Source of the DNA: Dipylidium caninum
Lineage: Eukaryota > Platyhelminthes > Cestoda > Cyclophyllidea > Dipylidiidae
Assembly: GCA_017562135.1 (NCBI GenBank)
Contig: QEYB01001208.1
Location: 248,001-312,000 of the forward strand
Direction of reading: 5' to 3'
Length of the DNA: 64,000 nt
The stretch's first letter is position 1, and every line of letters starts with the position of its first letter. Below are positions 1-12,833 of the stretch, piece by piece. A program made the translations under genes and the position numbers. Below the pieces are notes generated by a model. It saw only the letters and a program-made list of their open reading frames with translations, ran no database searches and was not told the origin of the DNA.

Positions 1-3000
1 GCTCACGTGTTTCAAGCATCCCGTAAAATTTTGGACTTTTTGCAGTTGCAGACGCTCTTGCACTTTGTGAGCCAAACTGCCAAAATAGAAGGCTTTGATG
101 CGATAGCGCTGTTGCCTTTTGGGGGTTTCCAGTGTTTGCCGCTCCCCATCAACCTCGGTTTGCACCTGCAGTCAGAACTTCAAGGTTAGGTTGCGAGGAA
201 TCACAAAAAACAGGTAGCCTGGCATTTGCCTTGGGTTCCCAGCCCGGCTCTGTTTGAGTGGCTTAAGAAGGACGAGTTTTTGGTGGAATAACGTGCCTAT
301 CTGCCTCACTCGGCACCAACACCACCGCTCACAGTGCAGGTGACACTTCAGCGCTCCCCGGCACTCGGCCAGGAAAGACTACGTACGCATTCAAATGCCC
401 ACTTTAATCAAATAGGCATGAAGGAAACGGAAGCGTTGCGTACCCGACCACGGCTATAAGAGAATGATAAGTGGTGCCAGGTGCCGTCGGAACATGTACC
501 GTAGGGAGATTTGCAATTTTGGAATTTTTCCATTGTGGCGGCTGTTTGGGATTCTGTAGACCACAGGCGAAAGTGGATCGTCCCGTTCAATAGCTGTACA
601 ATGAGCGCCTTATTGTTGACTTCGAAAAACTCTGCAATTGTAAAAACTCCTTCACCTGTTGATTATACTGTCAAGTGAATTAAATAAGAGGTTCACAAGA
701 GAGAGAAGGGAAATTTTTGTGATAAGTGCCAACTTCACCCTTTATGAGGAGAAGCAAGATGGGGAGAGGCAATTTAGAACTTCAACTGAAGTGTGAGGGG
801 AGGTGGCTCAAGAAAAGTGCCAAAGCTGGTTGTCATAGCGCGAAAATGAAGTCATCAAAGTATGGTGTGAACAAGAACAAGTTAAACTTACCAGCAATTA
901 ACACTAAGGCGCTTAATTCATTAGTCTTAAAGTGAATGGAAACACTTGTCCCGTGATCCAGTGTGTTCATGGTGGGGAAAAAGTTTAACCATGCCTTTCC
1001 ATCGAAAAAGAGGTTTCTTCGTTCCGGATCTGAAAGAAAATCGAAGGACTTGAGCGTTAGGCATCTAGACTAAGCATCATCGACATGTCGCCGTCCACAG
1101 ACTCGGCAACTACCTACCCAGGGATTCACTCTCCATGTCTTTGCATTGACTGCAGTTAGCATGGATAAAAAGGAGGAAAGGTAGTAAGATATAATCCCAA
1201 CGCGATTTCATTCTGGTGGCAGTCTCAGATTCCACGGTTTGGGGATATTAAATATGCATTGCCACTGGTGTGTCGCAAAATCAACAGCATTACAATATTT
1301 TCAGATGTGTTCATGTGTTCCACCGGGCTGAATACGCGCGAAACAACTTAGCCAATGAGCCTCTGATTGGACGGCGTCAGTGGGCGCGGATTGGCTCACG
1401 GGCAGCTCGCACATGAATGGTCAGTCCAATGACTTTCCTAATCGCGCATAAAATTGAGATAAATAGCCCGAGCCCTCTCCTCAGACCGGCTTTATAGAAA
1501 GCTCGCCAAAGAGCCTCCCCCAACGCGACAACTGCCTTTTCTTTGAGCTACATTAATGGGATGCGTTGGGGAAGAACGGAATATGCCGAGATGTCTCGTA
1601 AAACCATGGGGGTTTGATTTGTTTCCCGAGCTACTTCATACGACTTATGAGAAAACGTCTCACCCTTTGGTGCACTTGCTCCAAACCATCATGGTGTAAA
1701 TGCCTCCTCTAGCAGACCTACGGAGGCATAAAATTGTCCACTGCAGCAGCAAACGCCTGTTTCTACACCTCATTGAAACAGATTTGGTGGAGAAATGTGG
1801 TCATAGCAAGAGTAAATGAGCACCACTAATGAAAAACATCATGGAAGAGGTTCTTTCAAACAATAAAATCCGGACGAGCTAAATGGAACCTGTCATAGTT
1901 GCGGTCTCCGCGATATTACGTGTTCATCGCGCCGAAATCCTATTTCAATGTTCCTCTCTCTCTCCCCCCCTTTCCCACTCGGTTTAGAGGCGAAAGAGGG
2001 AGGGGAGTATGATTGTGTTAAGTACTGTAAACACGATTGCAAAAGTGTGACGACACGGAAATGTCCGAAAAACGCACTAAACATGCCACCCTTTGGATTC
2101 CCAGTTAATCTAATTTCGAGGGGTTTCCCATTTGTGGCCAGAACGGCGCCTCGTGACCGAGTGGTTTCCTTCAGCGCCAGACATCAGCGTCGGGAAAAAA
2201 GCTCATATCCTCCACGCATGCCCCCCTATCCGCACCATTCCCAAATGCTATTTCATTTTTTTTGCGAAAGTGGTTCTAATTCCCCTAAATTAATCTCCCA
2301 TCGGAAGGATTAATTTTAAAGCAAGAGGAATTCCACTGCCCCATTAAATTTGTGTACTCGCAAATAAAAGTAGTGTTTATATTGCACTTTTGCGACCCAG
2401 ATTTCCTTTATTAACGCACTTATGAAGCCACAATGAGCCATCCTGAAGATTCTGCCTACCGACAGGCAGTCGTGACTTCCATCCACTTTGTTAGCAGCCA
2501 GACTTGGCCCGTTTGAAGCGTCCAGCTCCACCAATCCTGTGGTGGCGCTCAGTAAATTTAACTCATGTTTTCGGCCCAAACACGGTGTCCTGACGAGCGG
2601 CTGCATGAACTTGGCCCTCGTCTGAAGGGAGTCCTGCGATGCACCATCCCAGATCGGTGAGTGGCATCCCACAATTTATACCATTTTACGCTTTCTCAAT
2701 GGTTCTCGCTTCATGATGGGGAGGCATGACAAAGCGGCAAATTAACTGCCTCAATGGGGATGTGCGAAGTCCCTTTAACAGGCTTTAAATGTTTTTAATT
2801 ATCACGAAGTTGCTATCCTCTCATCCCCACATAGGCGAGGAGGACTGGAGGGATTTTGTGTAATAAGGCAACATCTCACTGTATTCACCATGCAGTACCT
2901 GTTTTGTACAAATGCAAAAGTAGTTTCTGTGAAGCAGACTTTCCACCAGAACGCCTTCACTGCCACAATTTGGGGTTTCCGTGGACTAATAGTATGCGGT

Positions 3001-6000
3001 CGTTAATTTTAGTTGAAAGACATTCCCGCCTCTAACGTGCACGGCAGGGACAGATAAATTAGGGCGCCTTAAGAAGTGTCTAACTGACAGCGCCCTTTAT
3101 GATGAAAATATTTTGCCGGGCCTTGCGAGCATCTGAGAGCCCAGCTGGATGAGATGTTCTCTCCAGCGAAACTACACGCTTAAATATTAATTTGTGAGGA
3201 TGATGGAGAGGAATAAATGAGACTCCATCTTGAATATCCGAAAAAAGAAGAGGTGTCATCAATGAGAGGTCCGACATGAACTCCCGTCCGCATCAGGTGG
3301 CATTTGTTGCGAAATCTCAACAAAGGTCGGCTACGACCCTGTGAGCAACGATAAATATGAACGAAAGGCGACTCGGCAAGGCGCACATTGGCTGTTTCGG
3401 GAGGGAGAATTGTAGCATTACTGGTCTTTTACGGTCAGAGGACGCTACGGTCGCGGTGGCAAGACGGGCAGCGCGGCTCTTTCACTTTGCAGTAGCCAGT
3501 GCCAAGGACGATCTCAATTAAATTTCGTTTGACTGCGAGAAGTACTGTTCGTAGTCCCATGTAGAAATGTCCAAAGTTTCGGGCACATTATTGTCATCAC
3601 CAACTATAACAACAACAACAACAACAACAACATCTCGTGCGACAATCCTGCCTTTGGTGACCGCGCGACAGTCCCTTTTGAGGCCAGTGTGAGCGATGCA
3701 GACACAACGTACTTGCGGGTGCAACCTCTTAAGGCGACGAAGAGCAGTAAATTTCGCTCCAATTACTGTGCGCAGCGATCATCTCAGTTAAGAACTTAAT
3801 GCGCACTGATCTTCTTGATTTGGACTTTTTCGGGCAACACCTCCCCAGTGCACGTGACAGGGAGGCAGTTTGCCAGCCAGCCAGCTTTGCGCTCCCACTC
3901 CACTTAGCTCTCGCACCGCCTAAGACTTCAGCGTAGCTCCTCCCTGCGAAAATGCGCTCGCAACGACAACCTTGGCAACCAGACCGCCTTGCCTCCGCCC
4001 CTCGAGGCATGTATTAAAGCGTCGGGCGCAGTAGTTTTGGTTCTTTTCGCAGGCCGGGGTTTTTGCCACGTCTCAAAGCCTCCAGCTCTTAAGCGTACGG
4101 CCCAGAGGGCGTACGAAAGCCGCTCCTCTGACGCGCACGGACCTGTGGACGAAGTGAGTGGTGGCAGGGCGTGTGAGGCCCCGCCTCGCGTCTGCAGGGG
4201 CACCACCTCGCCTCGACAAACATGCTCCCTCATCGCCGAGTCCGCTCCCCTAAATCGGCGCACCCAGTTGGCGCAGAGGTGACGGAGAGCCATCTCCTCC
4301 CTCGTCACTCGGGCCACTTTACACAGAATGCCGGCGGATACGCTGAGGAGCAAATCGCAGGATGAAGTCATTTGAAAGGAGATTGTGCAACTGGACGTGC
4401 GAGCCTGTGCGGACGAGGGCGTGGGAGAGGGCGTGCTCCCCGTCGTCGAGGGGACCTGGGAGCGCACACGCGACGGAGTTTGGCGCGCCGCATTATAAGC
4501 CATAAAGGCCGCCGATGCCCCGTTGGTCATGAACCTCGGGTTCGACTGCCCACATGCCCGCGAGGGAAAGTGAGGGAGCAGGCGGGCGCAAGGCGGGGAA
4601 GGAGGCGCACTTAAGTCGCCACTTGCCTGAGTCGGAGGAGTGTGGAGACTAGGTAGCTCTAATTTATAAGGCAATTAATTTAATGGCTCCTCAATGGCAT
4701 CGGTGGGGGCCGCCCTGCCTTCGTGTCGTGGTTTAATAAAGGAAGCAGGACGGCGGTCGATGTGGTCGATGTGTGGGTCGATGGATGCCGTGAAGAATAA
4801 GAACTCGCCCGATGGCCCGGCGTCTACTCGCCTTCGCTCTCCCCTCGCGCCCGGCTGGTCCTGCCCACTTCCATCCCCATCGCCGCTGCCAGTGCTGCGG
4901 CCGCCCATAGATCTCTTGGCGGCACCTTTTGTGGCAACGCGCAAAAGGGTGGCCCGTGGAATTAACGAGCCTGACGCCCAGCACCTTGGAGGGATTTTTG
5001 CCTTCTGCTCCTAATGGGCAATTCTTCACAATCGCTTCTCCTTTTCCTTGTTCGCGTGTCTACTGGAATCTACGAGGTCTTTGGGGTCTATTTGCAGTGC
5101 TCATCAGCTTCCGTTCCTTTGTTCCCACTTCAGGCGCCTCAAAGTATATGAGCAACAGATTGCCCTCTTCTTCTTCTTCTTCTTCTTCTCCTTCTTCTTC
5201 TCCTTTTTGATGTCTCCCCAAATTGGTCGATGGAGCACAAGTAGACAGCAGACTCGAGGCCTTAGAGAGGAGAAATTCCGGCATTCGAAGAAGAGGTAGA
5301 ATAAGAGGGTTAAGTGGAGGCAAGTGAAATGCCTCACAGAGTTCCATACGAAGGTAGGTTTCAGTATCGCTTTTGAGGCGCCCGCGACTGAAGAGATTTA
5401 TGGGTCAGGTGCCGCCAAATCGGGCCAGAAGACGGAGTAACTGGCTGCTCATTGAGGCGCGTGTTCCCTTGCCCCAGCACCGGGATACCGATTGTTACCC
5501 GAACGCCAAGCCAGTCTACGATGAGGGCAGCTGACTCCCCCAATCCATGCGGAATCCTCGAGGGCGGGACGTCGTCTGGCACTTCAAGCCACTCGACTCA
5601 GGCAAACACCGGTGTCGGCTCATCCGACGCCCTCCGGGCCTCGCCGCCGTCGCCCGAGCGGAGCGTTCAAAGCGCCCTCCTCGAATTAACCGAAGCGCCA
5701 CTGTTCGAACCCGCCTCCGGGGCGATTTCCGTGGACGCGTTTGTCGAACTGCTTAATGGCGTTCGGAGGCGATAATACAAGTGCACGGCCGCGGTAAGGG
5801 GAGTGACGCAGAATTTTACCTCAGACCTCCATTTCTACAGGCCCTGAAAAGACTTCACATCGCCGCACCAGGCGCAGGGAGCGCCTTGCAATTCGGGGCT
5901 GGGCCCACGTGCTGCGGATGAAGTCTTGACACCGCGACGTGGCATGCGAAGCCTCGCGTCCAGCGCTCGCCTGCTCCGGCGTGATAAGTGCGAGGTTTTG

Positions 6001-9000
6001 TGGCATGCGTCGTGGGAAAACGAGGGGAAGGCAGTGGATGGGGAGGGGAAGGCAGTGGATGGGGAGGGAAATTTCGCAGCTTCAGAGGATTTAAAGTGGG
6101 GGCATGCGGAGAAGGAGGGGGATTTGTCTTAGACAAGCATAAATAGCCCGAAGTATGTATTCCTCTTGACAGTTATGCGACTAGTTTTTGTGCACTACTA
6201 TAATGGGGGATGAAATACCTTCCCAGATGTATGCCACACAGGAGTGAAAGGTCAACAGTGGGCAGCGGGCAGATGTTTGGTCAATAATGGGCTGCTGAGA
6301 GGGAAATGCATCCGGGCTGGGGCAGCGACCGCAGCCCGGAGGCGCGAAACACCCTCCACCGCTGCCACGCCGTCGCGCGGCCGCTCGGCCGAGCAGCACC
6401 GCCGGCGCCCACCGGCCTGTCGCCTCGTCCCACCACTGCCAACTTAGCGCGAAACTATTAAGGCTGAGCGCAATAAACTCCCCTCAAGCGTTACAGGGAC
6501 TAACTCATAAATACATTAAATTTTATTATGCTCTGAGACCATGTGAGTCTATATTAGTTGACACCACCCTCCGAAGTGGCATGTGAGCGACAGACCCGGG
6601 GAGGGAGGGAAGCAGAGACACGGCGGAGGAACCAGCAGACCGACCCAGTAACTGCGGAATTGCGGCGCCTGAATGAAAGGTGGTGGATTGGCTGGTGTTT
6701 TGCCCCCCAACGCCGCATGAGTTGCCTCAACTCGGTGAAGAATAATTTGCCCGTCGCCCCTCTCCCACTGACTACCGCATCCGTGAATTTTTGGCCTCTG
6801 TTTACAATCACGCTTCGTTCACAGTCCGACTTTGGAAAGCGGAAGTCTTCTACTGCGCTTCCGGCTGCGTTCCCGCGTCGCAGGGCGAGTGGCTGTCGCT
6901 GCCTGTGCATTCTGGTCGCGCCTAGAAGGACGCCGACGTGGCCTCGCCCTCCGACGGGGAAACTCTGTCCTACCTAACTGCGGCAGGCAAGGTGAAATGG
7001 CGAGGGAGCACCGTGACCTATGCAGCGGGGCGGTTTACACTGCCATCGCGGGACTGGCACTTGTCGCTGCAATTAAACTGGCAAAGCCAGTGAGGCTACG
7101 ACACAAGTGTATTAAAAAGTGGCCAGCATGGACGCGGGCGCAGAGGCGACTCGTTCCCCCGGCCGAACGAGCTTGGCCGCGTACGCACAACGGCTGCGTT
7201 GTTATCTGCTCGTCTGTCACTCAGACCGCACAAAAGTGGCGGGCAGCCGAAAGCAGGGTTGTGGTTGCTACGCGGCCGACCGGGGCAGCGTAATCGCCCG
7301 GGAAATCAGCTGCCGTAAGGCCTGAGTGAGGCCCCAGACACGCCGTTCTGCCTGCCAACACTGATTATTTATTAAAGGACTGTAATACCGAGGACCACTT
7401 GGATTCAATTCTCCCCTTGACAAGTGGCCGTGGGTGGTGCCTGTTGAGAGGCCAAATGACGCACAACTGTTCGGAATGCGAGTCGAGAGGAGTCAACGCT
7501 CCGTAGGATTCAGGGTACTCGGCGAACGCGAGCGGCGGCTGCACTGTGAGGCAAATCCGCTGAAGAGATTGTCATTGTTTTGTGGCTGCGGACACTGCAC
7601 TGCGATGTCACAGAGAGGAACGAGCCTCTTGGGGTCCTGACCATCTACTCGTTCAGTGAGCAAACGCCCAGTCGAAGGCGTCGACGCAGTGCTCGGACAT
7701 TACTCGGCCATGCGCGCGACCTCGGTGGACGCGCGTCAGACGGCTTGGAGTCGGCGCAACGCTGAAACCTCGTGAGGGACTTGAGTGCTGTCCTTGGACT
7801 AAGGAAAGTGCCCAGGCGAGCAGTCGCTGCGTTTGAAGGTCGAACCCCCTAGACGCATCCGCGAGCGGAATCGTGCGCGCTAATGCGACTCTCCTTGTGC
7901 GACTGCGGGGCACTCCAAGGCCACGGAGAGGCCACCTTCCGTCTCGAACCGAGTGAGCGACTTTTACGCTTCGGTTGGGAAGGAGCCAATAGGCATTCGC
8001 TCCCCCGGGCCACGTCTTGGCGTCCGTTGATACGTGCCGGACCGTGAGAAAGGCACTCCGGGATATTACTTTAACGAGAAGGAGCTCCGATGCCCTGATT
8101 ATCTCTTTGCTTGACTGATGGGACACCTCAAGCCGTTTAAGTTGTTGCAAACTTCCCTTGAGAAGCCTCCATAGAACAAGACAAACGCTTTGGTGACTCA
8201 AGGGGTTCTCGAGGCGCGTGTCAACATTAATAATGGGCCGTATAAATTATTCTTTTGTCCATCTTCCATCTGACAATGCGACTGAATGGTGCGGCGACAT
8301 CCCTTTGGGGTTATTTCATTCATTCCCCAAAGTGGGCCATTCTTGTCGACTCGTTAGTGGCAGTGCGCATGGGTTTTTGAGGGCGCTGAGATGGAGAGAA
8401 GTGGTACCGCCTGTAGGCGCCGCAGCCCCTCGCACGCCCGTCGCGCCTCGGCCACCGCTGCGGCCACGGGCCGCGGATGCCCCTTTTGAGCTCGAGCCGC
8501 CCCTGTCGAACGGGTGGAGGTCGGACGACTTTCGATCCCACACAATGACCAACGCGGAGGACCGACAAGGTCACCCCAATCACCAACAATTTGGCGGCCA
8601 AGTTGTGGCCTGAGACGTGGGGAAGAACTTTTCTTCGGAGAAAATATCTGACCAAATAAAAAAACCCGGCTACTGCCTCCAACCCGCCTCTCTCAGCTCA
8701 TTTCGCGCACTTCTGCGCCATCTGTCGCAAAAGTCCAAGCGAACCTTCTTAAGTAACCATCTTTCTGCTCAGTTCATAAGTCGTTTATCGGGCCTAGGGG
8801 AAAATGCTTTCATTCTCAACTTCATCTCACTTCACCACCCATCCGCGGCCACCGTTGCGAAGCGCAGCTCATGCGAAAGAGGACACCCTTGGCGAAGACG
8901 GCGGCGGTGGTGTGCGATGAGCCCACGGCACGACCTTCTCTGCTTGTGTGTGTGTGTGGATGAACTTTGTTTCTCCAAATTGAGTGTACATTATTGCCCA

Positions 9001-9904
9001 TCGCGAGCTCATCTTGATCATCTTTTATAAAAATATCGCGATTATGTCAAACGTGTGACTTAAAATATGGCGTGCACTAGGGGGCAGGAGGGGGAAGAGG
9101 AAGGAGCGTTGACTCACGGAAGCGGCAAATGCCTCGTCTCTGACCGTCTTGCGTACATCCACACGTGGGGCCGTCGAGTCCGTCCATGCAGGCGGAGGTC
9201 TGGGGACACGGGGGCGACGGGGGCCCCCCCGTGGCCAGCGCTCTGCTCACTCGGTGGCAGTGGGAGAGACCCGTAGCGATTTCGGCCCCATTGAGAACAT
9301 GCAGGGGCAGAAGCCCTTTGCCGTTCACGAACAGGCTCTTCACAGTGCCCACGAAGGCGGACTCCATGGCAGCCGTGAAGTGGACTACTTTGCTTGCGTC
9401 AGCCTGCAGGTTGGGCGGCAAGCGGCCCACGTGCAGGTGATTGCCGAAGGAATATCTCGCCGTGCTGGTATCAACATCCTCGAGGTGGACAGGGTATGCG
9501 TCCTTGCCGTCGACGAAAAGCACGGCGACCTTTTTTCTCAGTGAGATTTGAAGATCGGCGCTGTGCCAGCGGTTGGCGCCTCGGTCCAGCGAGGCGCTGA
9601 GAATGACGTACTGGTGACTCCTGTTGGTGGCAGTCAGTTTCATCTCGAACCTCAGCGTGCCAGGACGGTTGACTTTGAGTGAGATAAAAGTCCCCATTGT
9701 GGTGTTCTCCGCGTAAAACATTCTACCCTGTAGAGAATGACCGTAAAACTCGATGAAGATGGCAGTCTCGGGGACGAGTGGGATGCCGGCGTATTCCACA
9801 GTGGAGGTGGCGTCCTTCAGAACGACCGCGGGTCCGCTGTACTCGAGGGCTGCGGCGAGCAGGCAGAGGAGGGCGGAGGGCAGCGCAACTCGGTGCATCA
9901 TCAT
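1..9904 (-). CDS. NRXN: Neurexin-like protein, 5' part of the gene (partial)
   Basis: Synaptic cell-surface adhesion protein of the neurexin family; only the N-terminal part lies in the window. Three exons are supported: 9904-9118, 631-444 and 165-7. Exon 1 starts at the ATG at 9904, the first of three Met codons; the frame continues upstream only to a TTG. It encodes a signal peptide (about residues 1-19), a laminin-G domain (about 20-185, with LHVGRLPPNL and FVGTVKSLFVNG) and a six-cysteine EGF-like repeat (about 210-260), and ends at a GTGAGT donor. Exons 631-444 and 165-7 carry a second laminin-G domain (GTWHHLSFSYSRGR, then VDGER, FYFGS, NFTGC) and join in phase 0. Exon 1 (phase 1) could join 631 directly, but the first 40 or so residues of laminin-G 2 would be missing, so an exon inside 632-9117 is probably unseen. 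Domain order matches alpha-neurexin; another laminin-G/EGF protein is possible. Confidence 0.8.
1352..1471. promoter_or_regulatory. Cluster of four CCAAT boxes with nearby TATA-like elements
   Basis: CCAAT or its complement ATTGG occurs at 1352-1356, 1366-1370, 1390-1394 and 1426-1430. AT-rich TATA-like strings follow at about 1446 (CATAAAAT) and 1459 (ATAAATAG). Multiple spaced CCAAT boxes are the usual NF-Y arrangement in eukaryotic promoters. No convincing gene starts nearby on either strand, so this may be an intronic enhancer or an alternative promoter. Function is inferred from motifs only. Confidence 0.35.
3608..3631. repeat. (AAC)8 microsatellite
   Basis: Eight perfect AAC units inside the neurexin intron. 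Confidence 0.9.
5165..5204. repeat. TTC/CTT-rich microsatellite
   Basis: A 40-nt pyrimidine run, mostly CTT units with two CTC interruptions, in the neurexin intron. The Glu/Lys-rich ORFs over it are repeat artefacts. Confidence 0.85.
6028..6069. repeat. Tandem duplication of a 21-nt unit
   Basis: Two adjacent 21-nt copies (6028-6048 and 6049-6069) that differ only at the last base; the unit contains GGCAGTGGATGGGGAGG. A recent local duplication in intronic DNA. Confidence 0.85.
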
Positions 9905-10036
9905 CCACTGGGGCACAGATTCAAACAGTTGGGCATATTTTGAAAGCGGACGAGGGATTCTCCGTGGCAAGGGCTATGTTCTGACGAGGAGATGCTGTGC
10001 GGACTAGTGGCCGCGCCGAACGGCATTTGGCCCGGC

Positions 10037-10072
10037 TGGCCAATTAGATTGACGCACGTTTAGAATTGGCCA
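10037..10072. promoter_or_regulatory. CCAAT inverted repeat upstream of neurexin
   Basis: TGGCCAATT at 10037-10045 and its exact reverse complement AATTGGCCA at 10064-10072 are separated by 18 nt. They lie 133-168 nt upstream of the neurexin ATG on the minus strand, where proximal promoter elements are expected. Each half contains a CCAAT box of opposite orientation. A role in neurexin transcription is inferred from position; the 5' UTR and transcription start are unknown. Confidence 0.4.
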
Positions 10073-12769
10073 CCATGGAATAACAATGATTTTACTTTAG
10101 TCATGCCTGTGGACCAAAGTATTTCTCGCTTCACTCAACCAAATGGAGGACATTTCTACTTCCTGAGGCAAGAAAAGCAATCCGTAGAAATGTGGGAAGA
10201 CGACTGCTTGCCTTACCCGTCCGGTTGTTACATTATTCCGGTGACAAGGCCGCCGGGTGTTGCTTTTCCTGGGAAAACGTAATCCACGCATTCCTCCGAA
10301 GGCCTGCTAACGCACAAAGGCAGTTTGCGAACAGCGACGGCCCATTACAACCGGATGTTGGGCCAGTAGTCTTCCTCTCCTCTTCGGCTTCAGCTGCCTT
10401 TGAAGCACCACTTGTGAGTAAGTCCGCACACCCTGTCAAGCGGTCGAGTATAGAAATCGCGCTGGCGAAGCTCTCGGTGGGTATAATGCCCTCTCAGAGA
10501 GTAGGGAAAGTAGTCACCGGGGCGACCAGAGGAGGGCTCGGCGAGAATCCCTTTGGACGAAATGTTTGGATGTGTGTGAAGACGGTGGACATGGTCGCCT
10601 CCGCTCGACGGAGGTCGGTTTCCGCTGCTCGCCGACGTCAGCGCGCAGGGGGACCGGAGGTCGCTGGGCCTCGCGACAGGATGATTCGAGTGCCGATTTG
10701 ACTGGTGGCGAAATGTCTCAAGGTGATCCGTTTGTGTGCGTAGACGAGGGTGGAGGCGTGTGCTTCGCCCGCGCCGCCCAACACAATGGCCTTTTGAGGC
10801 ACTCCGAATTTGCGTGTAAACTATTTGTCAAAAGTTGTTCAAATGACAAATGTGAGACGCGCTGTGAGAATTTTCCACCCAAAGATCCGCTTCACCTTTC
10901 ATTCGCCATCACCGAGGTGGACATTTCGGCGCTGGGGTACCCAGAAAAGCTAAACTCTTCGGACTGATAATTTCAATAACAAAAAACACTTTGTTGTTGG
11001 GCCAGTTGTCTCCCTCCCGCCAACCGGGACAGCTGCAGAGTCCTCCACTACAGAAGAATGCGTGGACACTACGGTGGCTCTCACACGCAAGTCACTGCAT
11101 TCGTCTTCTGCCAAACACCCTCTTGATGAATGAAAATGAAACTGCCTCCAGCATATTTGCAAATGAAATTCAGCGTGTGCAGTCAGATGGTTGATTAATG
11201 AAACTGCGCAGTTACGTTCAGTGAAAAAGCACAACTGCCCGTCTGCGAGGGACATTTCTCGCGCCGCGGGGCACAATCCGACGAGGGGACACGGGGAGCA
11301 CACTCGCCTCGCGGTGACACCACAAATGTTTCTATGACTACCACCGGTGAAATAAAATGAGAGTTAAAAAATTAGCAAGCTGCACACGAAGCTGGTCTCG
11401 GCTTTTGTTCTCGCAATTGGGCGTGCCTCTAAATCATAAGTTTCTGGGCGAGAAAAGGCCAAACGCGCAAGTGGTTAATTGCGCTGCCTCCCCTCGCCAA
11501 CGGAGCAGCGCTCGGCCACCCGCGGCAGGCAGCGTCGAGCAGGGGAGTCTCTCGCCCAAGACCGTCCACCTGCCCCCGAGGCGCCCCCCCCATCCCCCGC
11601 CACCTCCTCCCGGTGGGCCGATTCGCGCCAGACGAGGTGTTGTCGAGTGGGACGGGTGCTCCGGCGATCGGCAGAGGCGGAGCTGCCTCTTTGCCTGAGT
11701 AACCAGCCACCTCGCCGCCGGGAATTGTCAAACTACTCAGAAGGAGGGTGGAGGGGGGAGGGAAAGTTGGCCTTCTGCTCCATCCTCCACCCTTCTACGG
11801 TGAACGATTTATGAAAAGTCCAGGTTGTTCCTTTCAGAGTAGACTCACTCAGAAATATATGGCAGGCGCATTTAATTAAACTTTCTCCACTACGGAGGAC
11901 CAGCGGAAGTACCGTCTAAAGCGGCTCTCCCCAGAACCCGAAGCTGGGCTGCGTCCCACATTGAGTACCAAGCACCCTCCCGCTGCACCGCGGCCACGGA
12001 ATGTTCACATTCCCGCTCATCCGGTAACGTTACTTGCCCCGCGCCGGTGTCGGACAACGCTGGGCAACGCGCTTGGCGGGCTGAGCCGCGACTTGACTTA
12101 TTTGTATGTCAGTACCGGCCGACTTAAAATCTCCCTCCAATTAATGAAAAACTCCCAAAAATAGATTTTCAATGGGCAAGAGGGGAGGCAAACTCAGGCC
12201 TCCATCGTCGCGCACGTGATCTGCCACATCTCCTGGAGGTCTGCCACGCCGCAGGGGACTTGAAGGGTACGAGGACGGAGGTCTTGGCTCCACCTTCGCT
12301 CTCCGCGCCCCGGTGCGGCGATCGCCGGCGGTGGGGACCTCTTCGCCTCGCATCGCGGCGTCTTCCGCCCGCCGCAAGGACGGAGGAGGGCAGGGACGCA
12401 TATGCCACGAGTACATGACTGGCCTTCTCCTTGTTGTACGACTGTCATTACGCTCCTTGGATGAGGAGGGATTGTTAAGGGGGACAACTAGACTGCCCCT
12501 AATTAACTGTCAACACATGGCCACTATCATCGTCATCATCGCGGTGACAGTCGGCAGCAGCGTCAGCATCAGCCCTCGAGCCGTGCGAGGGCAGCCTCAC
12601 TTTAGCGCGCCCACCTTACTGACACTGCAAACACACAAATCAAATTGTGATTTTCATTGACTAAATTTTTCGAAGAATTTAATCATTTGGCAGCCAAGTG
12701 AAGCATGGCATGCATACGTGCGCTTCCGACTAACCAAATTGCCTTTACAGCTAGCAAGTGGGATGCGGG

Positions 12770-12833
12770 GGAGGAAGAAGAAGACGAAGGAGATGAAGAG
12801 GAGAAGGAGGAGGAGGAGGAGGAGGAGGAAGAA
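12770..12833. repeat. GGA/GAA-rich microsatellite
   Basis: A purine run of GAA, GAG and GGA units with (GGA)n at its centre. A matching pyrimidine tract with CTC units lies at about 13,346-13,374. Confidence 0.85.

Larger units (their letters stand above)
632..9117 (-). other. Large GC-rich neurexin intron
   Basis: About 8.5 kb between the signal-peptide exon and the second laminin-G domain. It is GC-rich and full of CpG, so chance ORFs are long; none resembles a known protein. It holds simple repeats, a four-CCAAT cluster near 1,350-1,430 and two exact copies of a 13-mer with a TATA-like core (1459-1471, 6139-6151). A short missing laminin-G exon probably lies here, but I could not place it. 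Confidence 0.6.

Noticed and set aside
7..189. 60-codon plus ORF at the left edge
   Set aside because: It is the opposite-strand shadow of the neurexin laminin-G exon at 165-7.
2316..2672. Minus ORF with a laminin-like VDG string, considered as the missing neurexin exon
   Set aside because: No tryptophan or other laminin-G landmarks, and the phase-compatible frame contains a stop.
3928..4674. 248-codon minus ORF in the neurexin intron
   Set aside because: No recognisable domain, composition follows the GC-rich background, several overlapping ORFs occur in other frames, and no splice context supports it. Long chance ORFs are expected where stops are rare.
9905..9970. Longer neurexin N-terminus starting at 9970
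   Set aside because: That codon is TTG. The ATG at 9904 starts directly at a good signal peptide.
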